Below are positions 1 to 6,051 of a stretch of DNA of 11,887 nt, one piece after another. The DNA is from Candidatus Bathyarchaeota archaeon (GTDB lineage Archaea; Thermoproteota; Bathyarchaeia; RBG-16-48-13; JAGMEO01). Where the stretch lies: positions 1 to 11,887 of the forward strand of contig JAGMEO010000009.1 of the NCBI GenBank assembly GCA_023128135.1. Reading direction: 5' to 3'. The translations under genes and the position numbers were made by a program. Numbering within the stretch: the stretch's first letter is position 1; every line of letters starts with the position of its first letter. The notes below the pieces were generated by a model, which was not told the DNA's origin, made no database searches, and saw nothing but the letters and a program-made list of their open reading frames with translations.

Positions 1-476
1 CGTTTTTTAACTTCTGATTGGTAATAATGCCTAACACTTGCAATTATTTTTGATTGTATGGGTGGACTTCTTAATACCCTTGGTCTCCATTTTGTAGTTT
101 TAATTATTTTTTGTAAAGCTGTGCTATTTTTACCTGTTATGAGACTAGGCTTTTTAACTTCAATAATGACCTCTCCTACAGTTGAATCGAATTCAACGTT
201 GGTAATCTCTGTTTTATCTGAAATTATAGATTGAACATGCTTCCGAGCTTCAGGCTCAGAAAGACGAACTGAAGGGTCAGAGCGGATAACGATTCGCTTT
301 CGAAGGATGCTTACAAGATCTGTTATGATGAAACTGTTCTCAACTAAGACCTCTGGTTTTTTAGCGTAAATAGCTAGCCTTGGGCCTTCAAACTCTATAC
401 GACTAACCTCTGCCTCTTTTGGAATATTTTTCAGAATAGCGTTTCTTATCTTAACTTGAGTCTCGTTAAAAGGCAA
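1..476 (-). CDS. fttA: FttA/aCPSF1 beta-CASP ribonuclease, N-terminal KH part (runs off left edge)
   Basis: Translation of the minus strand gives 158 residues with no stop before the window edge. They match the N-terminal KH region of archaeal CPSF73-like nucleases: IPKEAEVSRIEFEGPRLAIY, then a KRIVIRSDPSVRL segment, then a second KH unit with a GKNS loop near residues 115-118. The family cleaves RNA at U-rich sites and acts as the archaeal transcription termination factor; the metallo-beta-lactamase and beta-CASP domains would lie outside the window. A TTG start at 476-474 is chosen because AGAGGA ends 7 nt upstream and an in-frame stop lies just beyond. The gene starts 30 nt after the proteasome beta stop on the same strand, an arrangement common in archaea, so the two are probably co-transcribed. 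The last glycine of the usual KH GxxG loop appears to be Ser. Confidence 0.9.
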   Translation of the reverse strand, partial: MPFNETQVKIRNAILKNIPKEAEVSRIEFEGPRLAIYAKKPEVLVENSFIITDLVSILRKRIVIRSDPSVRLSEPEARKHVQSIISDKTEITNVEFDSTVGEVIIEVKKPSLITGKNSTALQKIIKTTKWRPRVLRSPPIQSKIIASVRHYYQSEVKK

Positions 477-483
477 TATAATA

Positions 484-489
484 TCCTCT
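484..489 (-). promoter_or_regulatory. Shine-Dalgarno for fttA
   Basis: AGAGGA on the minus strand, 7 nt before TTG 476. It decides the non-ATG start of fttA, since no in-frame ATG or GTG lies nearby. Confidence 0.65.
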
Positions 490-506
490 GAGATGTTTAA
501 TTGAGT

Positions 507-1151
507 TTAAGCCTCTAGGAACTTGGTCTTATCTTGATCTGATAGCTCTTTATAGCCTTCTTTAGTTACAGTTGCAACGTCAAAACTATCCCCACTTCCT
601 ATGTCTCTTTTCATAGCCGACCAGACTGCTTTGACTACTAGGGGAATTCCCTCTTGAACTGATAAACTCTCTGTGTATTCAGCCTCAAGTACTCCATAAG
701 CCACAGGTGACCCAGAGCCTGTTGAAACCATTTTTTCTTCAATAACACTACCAAAAGGATCTAAAGCATATATGCGTGGTCCACTGTCATCGATCCCACC
801 AATTATGGCTTGCATGACCAGCGGAAAAGCTCGAGATGAATATAAAATGTTTGAAGCCAACCTTGATAAAGATTTCACAGGAAAAGCCCGATCTTTCTCT
901 AAGCGATAAAGCTTAGCGTTAGCCTGCAAGATGTTCACAACATTCTGTGCATCTGCAACAACACCTGCGATTGTCATAGCAAGATGATCGTCAATCTTGA
1001 ATACTTTCTTACCTTTTTTATGTGCTACTAGATAACCCATCGTAACTCGGGTATCGGTAGCTATAACAATACCATCTTGGCAGACTATTCCCATCGTGGT
1101 TGTACCTTTAAGTACTTTTAAAGTGTCTTCGTTCATCGCTGGCTCATTCAA
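507..1151 (-). CDS. psmB: Proteasome beta subunit, catalytic
   Basis: This is the proteolytic subunit of the archaeal 20S proteasome, an N-terminal threonine hydrolase in the cytosol. A short propeptide ends in ...VLKG, followed by TTTMGIV; the first Thr (residue 17) is the expected mature Thr1. Asp17 of the mature chain (IATD, residue 33) and Lys33 (GKKV, residue 49) are present, as are the STGSGS motif and the RDIGSGDSFD motif near the C-terminus. The length of 214 aa is normal. The start is TTG at 1151; an internal ATG at 1136 would only shorten the propeptide by five residues. A TATA-like element at 1177-1186 places the transcript start close to the TTG. The stop is 30 nt from fttA. With the non-catalytic beta at 8446 it likely forms mixed beta rings. 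Confidence 0.95.
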   Translation of the reverse strand: MNEPAMNEDTLKVLKGTTTMGIVCQDGIVIATDTRVTMGYLVAHKKGKKVFKIDDHLAMTIAGVVADAQNVVNILQANAKLYRLEKDRAFPVKSLSRLASNILYSSRAFPLVMQAIIGGIDDSGPRIYALDPFGSVIEEKMVSTGSGSPVAYGVLEAEYTESLSVQEGIPLVVKAVWSAMKRDIGSGDSFDVATVTKEGYKELSDQDKTKFLEA

Positions 1152-1176
1152 TTGATTAATTTTCCCTCAGAGTATC

Positions 1177-1186
1177 TTTTTAAAAG
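1177..1186 (-). promoter_or_regulatory. TATA-box-like element for psmB/fttA
   Basis: CTTTTAAAAA on the minus strand, centred about 30 nt before the TTG at 1151. This is the spacing expected for an archaeal promoter with a very short leader. Judged by eye only. Confidence 0.35.
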
Positions 1187-1299
1187 AATGATCATAGAAG
1201 TAGAGGGTAAACATCTTATTCCAGAGAAGCCTTAACTTAAAAATATTTCGAAACCTTTTCTTGGATTTTAGATAATGAAAACGTTGGTTAAATAGATTG

Positions 1300-2352
1300 A
1301 TGACGGATGCCCATCGTATACAACTGCCAAGAGAAGTTCTTATTGGACGTGGAGTCTTAAAGAAGATTGGAACAGCATGTCAAGGACTTGGTTTTTCTTC
1401 TTCAGCATTATTACTGACAGGGCCAAAGACATACTACATAGCTGCGAAGGAGACCACTATTTCTCTGGAAAAAAACGGATTCGATGTTGAAAATTTAATT
1501 GTTGAATCTTCTGAAATGAAGTACGTTGTTATGGCTGAAAAAAAAATTTTAGAACATCATCCTGAAATTATTTTAGGTGTTGGTGGAGGGAAAGTAATTG
1601 ATGTGGGAAAGATAGCAGCTTCTAGACGAAGTGTACCCTTCATAAGTGTTCCTACAGCTGCTTCTCATGATGGAATTGCTAGTCCAAGGGCTTCGATAAA
1701 GGATCTGGATCCCCCATCATCTATTCTTGCTCAAACACCTACTGCTATAATAGCTGATACAGAGATCATTCAAAAATCTCCTTACAGACTTACAGCAAGT
1801 GGTTGTGGAGATATAGTATCAAAGTATACAGCGGTTAGAGACTGGAAATTAGCTCATGATCTCAAAGGTCGATATTATGGAGAATATGCGGCTAGTTTAT
1901 CCATGATGAGCGCTAGGTTAGTGATGCGTAATGCCAAGATAATTAGAAAATCAGAAGAAGGCATAAGCATCGTCCTTGAGGCATTAATAAGTTGTGGTAT
2001 CGCCATGAGCATTGCTGGAAGCAGTGCACCTTGTAGTGGTGCTGAACACCTCTTCTCTCATGTCTTAGACCAGATTGCGCCAACTCCAGCCTTACATGGT
2101 GAACAGTGTGGCGTTGGAGCAATTATGATGGCCTATCTTCACAGAGCCAACTGGAAACATTTGAGAAATAGTCTTCGCAAGCTCAAAGCTCCTACAACTG
2201 CCCAAGAACTTGAAATAGAACCAAAATACATCATCGAAGCTTTAACAAAAGCTCACAAGATCAGATCTGATAGATACACAATTCTTGGAAATGACGGTTT
2301 AACTGAAGACGAAGCTATTCACCTTGCAAAAGCTACAAGAGTAATTGAGTAG
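1300..2352 (+). CDS. egsA: Glycerol-1-phosphate dehydrogenase [NAD(P)+]
   Basis: Reduces dihydroxyacetone phosphate to sn-glycerol-1-phosphate, which makes the stereospecific backbone of archaeal ether lipids. It is a cytosolic enzyme of the iron-type alcohol dehydrogenase/dehydroquinate synthase fold. Visible motifs (numbered from a TTG one codon upstream): the nucleotide-binding GVGGGKVIDVGK at 94-105; VPFISVPTAASHDGIASPRAS at about 113-133, characteristic of G1P dehydrogenases; and candidate metal ligands Asp172 (GCGDIVSKYTA), His251 (GAEHLFSH) and His267 (ALHGEQCGVG). Total length of about 350 aa is normal. ATG 1300 is preferred over the adjacent TTG 1297; there is no Shine-Dalgarno, and TTTAGATAA at 1267-1275 could be a TATA box for a leaderless transcript. 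The UPF0179 gene begins 7 nt after its stop. Confidence 0.95.
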   Translation: MTDAHRIQLPREVLIGRGVLKKIGTACQGLGFSSSALLLTGPKTYYIAAKETTISLEKNGFDVENLIVESSEMKYVVMAEKKILEHHPEIILGVGGGKVIDVGKIAASRRSVPFISVPTAASHDGIASPRASIKDLDPPSSILAQTPTAIIADTEIIQKSPYRLTASGCGDIVSKYTAVRDWKLAHDLKGRYYGEYAASLSMMSARLVMRNAKIIRKSEEGISIVLEALISCGIAMSIAGSSAPCSGAEHLFSHVLDQIAPTPALHGEQCGVGAIMMAYLHRANWKHLRNSLRKLKAPTTAQELEIEPKYIIEALTKAHKIRSDRYTILGNDGLTEDEAIHLAKATRVIE

Positions 2353-2359
2353 AATAGAA

Positions 2360-2824
2360 ATGCCAAAAGAAAAAGTACTCATCACGTTTATAGGCGTTCA
2401 TCAAGCAAAAAAAGGCTTCACCTTTATCCACGAAGGACTTTTGAAGAATTGTGAAGAATGCGATTTTTTTAAGGTATGTATGAAAAATTTAGAGCCCGGG
2501 CGAATTTATAAAGTTAAAAAGATTCTTCAAAAGAAGTTTCCTTGTAAAGTTCATGAAAATGGAGTTCAGGTTGTAGAAGTAACTGAAAGCGATATAGAAG
2601 CATCTATCCAAGAAAGACAGGCTTTCAATGGATGCATTATAACCTTTCAACATCAAGATTGCAATGAGATCCATTGCTCACATTATGAAAAATGTAAAGC
2701 AACTGGCTTAAAGAACGGCGATAAATGCAGAATTATCAAAGTAAAAGAGAAACTCACTTGCCCTCTTAAGAAGACTCTTGTTTCCTCGGTTTTACATCGG
2801 CTGCCTTCGGACGAGTCTTTTTAA
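2360..2824 (+). CDS. UPF0179 family protein
   Basis: A 154-aa protein of the archaeal UPF0179 family, whose biochemical role is unknown. Recognised by VLITFIGVHQAKKGFTFIHEG at the N-terminus, CEECDFFKVC, NLEPGRIYKV, and a C-terminal Cys-rich half ending KLTCPLKK. Ten cysteines are visible (31, 34, 40, 62, 92, 101, 106, 112, 123, 134 from the ATG), several in CxxC or Cx4-5C spacing with nearby His, which suggests metal or Fe-S binding (inference). ATG 2360 is preferred: a TTG at 2345 would overlap egsA and add five residues not typical of the family. It follows egsA by 7 nt, so it is likely co-transcribed. Its last 59 nt overlap the convergent FKBP gene, and the tail after CPLKK is probably not conserved. 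Confidence 0.85.
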   Translation: MPKEKVLITFIGVHQAKKGFTFIHEGLLKNCEECDFFKVCMKNLEPGRIYKVKKILQKKFPCKVHENGVQVVEVTESDIEASIQERQAFNGCIITFQHQDCNEIHCSHYEKCKATGLKNGDKCRIIKVKEKLTCPLKKTLVSSVLHRLPSDESF

Positions 2825-3497
2825 ATGTCTCAATGAAACTTACTGTCTTTATCTCAGGAAAGAATTTATAGATGTCATTGACTATTCCCCGTTTCGCGAA
2901 TTGAAGACCTTCAATATAGAAAGCATCCTTAGGCAATTCGATGTTAGTCTTTGTCTTTGTAACCTTCAAATCAAACTCTTCAGCTTCCACTGAAGGAAGT
3001 CTTCGATGAATAATTGCTCGTATTTTTTCTTTTTCGTTCTCAATTACCTTTTTTATTGTAAGATCGTAAATTAGGGTTCTCCCTGCTAATGGAGGATTGA
3101 AATCAACCTGTACTCGCCCCGCGCCGACAGATCTGATTACAGCGGATTTTCCACCAACTTCCATTTGCATTCCAGGAATTGGTGTCACTTTTTGTTTTTT
3201 GAAGCTTCTTATAGATAGTAATTTGATCTTTTTCGGATCCCTAGGACCAAAGCCTTTCTCAGGGGGAATAGTAATTGTGGATGATTTTCCCACCTTGAGG
3301 GTTGATAATGCATCATCTAAACTCTTTAGAACCCATCCTTCTCCAACAACAACGAGCATAGGTTCGTAAGCTCCATTTTCATCAAATGTACCTTTCTCCT
3401 TAGCTACATTTTCAATAGTAGTATCAAAAACTTCACCAGTCTCTTTCACCTTAGCTATATAGTCGATTAGAATAAAGTCTCCTTTTCTTATAGGCAA
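2766..3497 (-). CDS. FKBP-type peptidyl-prolyl cis-trans isomerase, SlyD/FKBP26-like
   Basis: A 243-aa folding helper that isomerises Xaa-Pro bonds. The FKBP core is split as in SlyD. The first part, residues 4-85, contains GDFILIDYIAKVKETGEVFDTT, LVVVGEGWVLKSLDDAL and TITIPPEKGFGPRD. The insert-in-flap chaperone domain spans about 86-132. The core returns at VDFNPPLAGRTLIYDLTI (131-148). A C-terminal extension from about 155 to 223 resembles the extra domain of long archaeal FKBPs such as MJ0825, and is followed by a Lys/Arg-rich tail. The start is TTG 3497, supported by GAGGGA 7 nt upstream; no in-frame ATG is available nearby. It is transcribed divergently from the SAM hydrolase gene and overlaps UPF0179 by 59 nt tail to tail. 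Confidence 0.92.
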   Translation of the reverse strand: MPIRKGDFILIDYIAKVKETGEVFDTTIENVAKEKGTFDENGAYEPMLVVVGEGWVLKSLDDALSTLKVGKSSTITIPPEKGFGPRDPKKIKLLSIRSFKKQKVTPIPGMQMEVGGKSAVIRSVGAGRVQVDFNPPLAGRTLIYDLTIKKVIENEKEKIRAIIHRRLPSVEAEEFDLKVTKTKTNIELPKDAFYIEGLQFAKRGIVNDIYKFFPEIKTVSFIETFKKTRPKAADVKPRKQESS

Positions 3498-3504
3498 GTA
3501 TCGA

Positions 3505-3510
3505 TCCCTC
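3505..3510 (-). promoter_or_regulatory. Shine-Dalgarno for the FKBP gene
   Basis: GAGGGA on the minus strand, 7 nt before TTG 3497. It fixes a non-ATG start. Confidence 0.6.
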
Positions 3511-3540
3511 TTTGATGTTAGTTGATTTAATATCTAGATT

Positions 3541-3550
3541 GATAAAAATA
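3541..3550 (-). promoter_or_regulatory. TATA-box-like element for the FKBP gene
   Basis: TATTTTTATC on the minus strand, about 48 nt before the FKBP start. A start of transcription 25 nt downstream would leave a leader of about 23 nt that includes the Shine-Dalgarno. Judged by eye. Confidence 0.3.
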
Positions 3551-3640
3551 TTAGGTGGCTCATTACTAGAGCGTGTGATTTTTACTATATTTCTAACTTA
3601 TATAATTGTCATAAAAAAATCTTTCATTTAACCTACAATA

Positions 3641-3681
3641 CTTAAAATTTACAACTTCCATTTAAGTCAAATTATTAGGAG
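3641..3681 (+). promoter_or_regulatory. TATA-like box and Shine-Dalgarno for the SAM hydrolase gene
   Basis: CTTAAAATTT at 3641-3650 is a TATA-like box. AGGAG at 3677-3681 lies 7 nt before ATG 3689. Together they predict a leader of about 20 nt. The rest of the 191-nt divergent region (3498-3688) is very AT-rich and shows no gene or RNA that I recognise. Confidence 0.5.
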
Positions 3682-3688
3682 AAATTAC

Positions 3689-4480
3689 ATGATAATTACT
3701 CTTCTTTCAGATTTTGGATTACAGGATTCTTATGTAACAGAGATGAAGGGCACTATTTTGACTATTTGTAGTGATGCAACTATTATTGATATTACACATA
3801 ATGTAAAAAAGTTCAATATCAAAATGGGAGCTTTTATTTTAGCTTCTGCAGCGCCACATTTTCCAGAAGGAACCATACATGTTGCAGTCGTAGATCCAGG
3901 TGTTGGCACAAAACGACGTCCCATAATAGTTGAAGCTAAGAACAGGATTTATGTAGGACCAGATAATGGATTGCTGATTTTATCAGCCAAAAATGAAGGA
4001 CTAAAAAGAGTGATCCATGTAACGAACAAACAATTCTTTCATGAAAAGGTTTCAAAAACCTTTCATGGAAGAGATGTTTTTGCGCCAGTAGCGGCTTACC
4101 TTGCAAAAGGAGTTAAATCTTCCAAGTTTGGCCAAGAAATAATAGATTTCATAAAACCAACATTCGTTGAACCTACAATAAACAGAGAGAAGATAAGGGG
4201 CGAGATTCTCCACATAGACGATTTTGGGAACCTTATAACAAACATTTCCCAAACAATTCTAGACAAAACTAAAGCATTGAAAAGAAAGCAACTTCAAATT
4301 AGTATAGCAAAAAAGAGTAAAATTCTGAGGTTCAGCGGAACATATGGCGATGTTTCGGAAGGGACAGCTTTGATATTAATAGGAAGTCATGGGTTCTTAG
4401 AGATTGCAGTTAGTCTAGGAAGTGCAAAAAAAGTATTTAATGCCAAGCTAGGTGACGCGGTCAATGTTCATTTATCTTAG
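3689..4480 (+). CDS. SAM hydrolase (adenosyl-forming), DUF62 family
   Basis: A 263-aa member of the DUF62 family related to the chlorinase/fluorinase fold. Family members use a water-derived hydroxide to split S-adenosylmethionine into adenosine and methionine; the physiological purpose in archaea is not settled. Motifs in order: ITLLSDFGLQDSYV at 3-16; HVAVVDPGVGT at 64-74; YVGPDNG at 88-94; KTFHGRDVFAPVAAYL at 123-138; HIDDFGNLITNI at 175-186; GSHGFLEIAVSLGSA near the C-terminus. The Asp-Arg-His triad of the family is present as Asp69, Arg76 and His126. The ATG start is supported by AGGAG 7 nt upstream. It stands alone, divergent from FKBP and convergent with the parvulin gene 42 nt away. 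A near-perfect inverted repeat lies inside it at 4040-4067. Confidence 0.92.
   Translation: MIITLLSDFGLQDSYVTEMKGTILTICSDATIIDITHNVKKFNIKMGAFILASAAPHFPEGTIHVAVVDPGVGTKRRPIIVEAKNRIYVGPDNGLLILSAKNEGLKRVIHVTNKQFFHEKVSKTFHGRDVFAPVAAYLAKGVKSSKFGQEIIDFIKPTFVEPTINREKIRGEILHIDDFGNLITNISQTILDKTKALKRKQLQISIAKKSKILRFSGTYGDVSEGTALILIGSHGFLEIAVSLGSAKKVFNAKLGDAVNVHLS
4040..4067. repeat. Inverted repeat inside the SAM hydrolase gene
   Basis: Left arm CATGAAAAGGTTT (4040-4052) and right arm AAACCTTTCATG (4056-4067) pair along 12 positions with one bulged A and a 3-nt loop. It lies in the coding sequence next to the catalytic His126 codon. CTTTCATGAAAAG immediately at the left is itself palindromic, so alternative pairings exist. 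Confidence 0.55.
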
Positions 4481-4522
4481 AACATTAAGAAGGGGTGACG
4501 GAATAAATCTTACCCAGTAACT

Positions 4523-4798
4523 TTATTCAAGTCTCTTTATGATATGATAACCAAATTTTGTTTTTATAATGGGTGAAGTCTGTCCTCTCTTAAGAGTAAA
4601 AGCTGTTTTCTCAAACTCCTTCATCATTTTTCCTCTACCGAAGAATCCAAGGTCGCCGCCACGCTTTCTTGAAGGACAAAGTGAAACTTCCTTTGCAATT
4701 TTTGCAAATTTTTCACCTTTTTTTAAACGCTCGAGAACAGTGTCAGCTTCCTGCTTGGTCTTTACAAGAACATGAGCACAATGTACTTTATTTGACAT
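4523..4798 (-). CDS. Small parvulin-type peptidyl-prolyl isomerase (PpiC family)
   Basis: A 91-aa single-domain parvulin that probably assists folding in the cytosol, since no signal peptide is present. From the ATG: VHCAHVLVK at 5-13 carries the conserved first-strand His9; EKFAKIAKEVSLCPSRKRGGDLGFFGRG spans 29-56 with Cys41 at the usual Cys/Asp active-site position; FEKTAFTLKRGQTSPIIKTKFGYHIIKRLE completes the fold with His85. ATG 4798 is chosen over TTG 4807, because the domain and its relatives begin at MxxKVxxxHILVK; no Shine-Dalgarno is seen. It follows the NMN adenylyltransferase gene by 51 nt on the same strand and is probably the last gene of that operon. Confidence 0.92.
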   Translation of the reverse strand: MSNKVHCAHVLVKTKQEADTVLERLKKGEKFAKIAKEVSLCPSRKRGGDLGFFGRGKMMKEFEKTAFTLKRGQTSPIIKTKFGYHIIKRLE

Positions 4799-4849
4799 AG
4801 AGATCAAAACTCATGGAACAACAGAGATGTAAGATTAATTCCTGTTTTT

Positions 4850-5383
4850 TTAAACTTTGTTAGATAAAGCAAGTTCTTTAATTCTTGAAACACCATCTAT
4901 ACTTTTAATGTAAATTGCCACACTTTTTGGAAGTAGTTCCTCCCAGTTGTCATCGTTCAGGATTCTTTTTCTGACTTCAGTCGCTGAATAGATTTCGCGG
5001 TGCAAGAATGGTATGTTTTCTACGCGGAAATTTGCTTCTTTGAATAAGCGACAAGTAAGGGGATCATTTGAATATACAACGTCAAAGCGGGGTGTAAGAA
5101 CACAGACTTCGTTTACCCAGATAGCGTGAGCCTTTGCATCTGGAACTGGAATTATTAAAAATTTCTTTTGATCAAATCCCTCTTCATCTAGGGCAGCTTT
5201 TATCATTGTGATACGTTCACCCGCTGTAAAAGGGTTTTCTAATTCATGGCTCAACTGGGAGCTTCCCACAATTATTATTAGTTCATCTACGGATTTTAGT
5301 AATTTCTTAACAATCTTAATGTGACCAATATGAAAAGGCTGAAATCTTCCTACAAAAAGTCCTCGTCTCATCTGCTTTTCCAT
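4850..5383 (-). CDS. nadM: Nicotinamide-nucleotide adenylyltransferase, archaeal NadM type
   Basis: Joins NMN and ATP to make NAD, the last step of NAD synthesis or salvage. 177 aa, the usual size. Nucleotidyltransferase signature: GLFVGRFQPFHIGH at 8-21 with the HxGH motif at 18-21, and YSATEVRKRI at 132-141, equivalent to ISxTxxR. IIVGSSQLSHELENPFTAGER and WVNEVCVLTPRFDVVYSND are typical of the archaeal enzyme. The start is ATG 5383 with GGTGG 4 nt upstream; ATG 5371, four codons in, is an alternative that fits the common MRGLFVGR start. It lies 39 nt downstream of the alkyltransferase gene and 51 nt upstream of the parvulin gene, all on the minus strand. Confidence 0.95.
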   Translation of the reverse strand: MEKQMRRGLFVGRFQPFHIGHIKIVKKLLKSVDELIIIVGSSQLSHELENPFTAGERITMIKAALDEEGFDQKKFLIIPVPDAKAHAIWVNEVCVLTPRFDVVYSNDPLTCRLFKEANFRVENIPFLHREIYSATEVRKRILNDDNWEELLPKSVAIYIKSIDGVSRIKELALSNKV

Positions 5384-5422
5384 TTAACCACCATGTACAT
5401 TTTTTTAAATTGATCATATATT

Positions 5423-5992
5423 TTATGGCACAAAAAGGTGTGTTGGATCAACATATATAACAGAACCCGTTTTTGTTCTAAATTTCACGCCTTCTTTTCT
5501 AAGAAGGAGGCACTTTATTTCTAGACCAAGACCATACCCGCCTAAACTTAGATCGTAATATACAACTCGATGACAAGGAACGATTGGCGGAAAAGGATTG
5601 CTAGCCATAATATTTCCAACTGCTCTTGCAGCTTTTCTTCTTGATAATGAAGAAGCGATACAACCATAAGTGCTGACAAAGCCATGCGGAATACCAATTA
5701 CCGTTTCCAAAACCTTTCTTGTGAAAAAGGGGAGATGATTCATTTTTAATTCGAAGTTGAAATTCTCCTTTTTTCCCTCACATATATTACTGATAGCTTT
5801 GAAAAGTTTCTTTACATACTCATCCTCTTTTTTTTCCATGATACAATTGTTTAAAGGTATTTTCTCTAACACGTAGCTAACTGCATCTTCTCTGCCTTTA
5901 ACAGAGAAACTGCAGCATACAATTTGTCCGTTTTCACTTAAAGCTAAAGAGAACCACAATTTTCTTTTTTTACAAGAGTGAATAGAGAGCAA
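5423..5992 (-). CDS. ogt: Methylated-DNA--protein-cysteine methyltransferase
   Basis: A suicide repair protein that transfers O6-alkyl groups from guanine in DNA to its own cysteine. 189 aa. The C-terminal domain has all key elements: IPHGFVSTYG (101-110, Tyr109), SRRKAARAVGNIMASNPFPP with the Arg finger at 123 and the Asn hinge at 132, IVPCHRVV with acceptor Cys140, GGYGLGLEIK, and Glu167 of the Cys-His-Glu relay. The N-terminal domain is poorly conserved, as usual. The start is TTG 5992; an in-frame stop lies only 9 nt upstream and no Shine-Dalgarno is seen. CTTAATAC at 6014-6021 on the minus strand would suit a leaderless transcript. It is divergent from rtcA (59-nt gap) and is the first gene of an apparent operon with nadM and the parvulin gene. 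Confidence 0.93.
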   Translation of the reverse strand: MLSIHSCKKRKLWFSLALSENGQIVCCSFSVKGREDAVSYVLEKIPLNNCIMEKKEDEYVKKLFKAISNICEGKKENFNFELKMNHLPFFTRKVLETVIGIPHGFVSTYGCIASSLSRRKAARAVGNIMASNPFPPIVPCHRVVYYDLSLGGYGLGLEIKCLLLRKEGVKFRTKTGSVIYVDPTHLFVP

Positions 5993-6051
5993 ACTGTTTC
6001 AACTAACGATACTGTATTAAGCATGAGTTAAAAGTTTAGATTGAGAAAAAA

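Noticed and set aside
1188..1235. A 15-codon ORF (MIIEVEGKHLIPEKP) in the psmB-egsA divergent region
   Set aside because: Too short, no ribosome-binding site, and it overlaps the expected promoter zone; no family resemblance.
1298..1303. TGATGA resembling a C box of a C/D guide RNA at the egsA start
   Set aside because: It coincides with the TTG/ATG start of egsA and no paired D, C' and D' boxes were found at proper spacing.
3498..3688. Search for a tRNA, riboswitch or small RNA in the FKBP-SAM hydrolase divergent gap
   Set aside because: Only AT-rich promoter-like sequence; no T-arm-like motif or extended stem was seen.
4491..4515. Possible stem between GGGT and ACCC after the SAM hydrolase gene
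   Set aside because: Only four base pairs hold and no T-tract follows; too weak to call a terminator.
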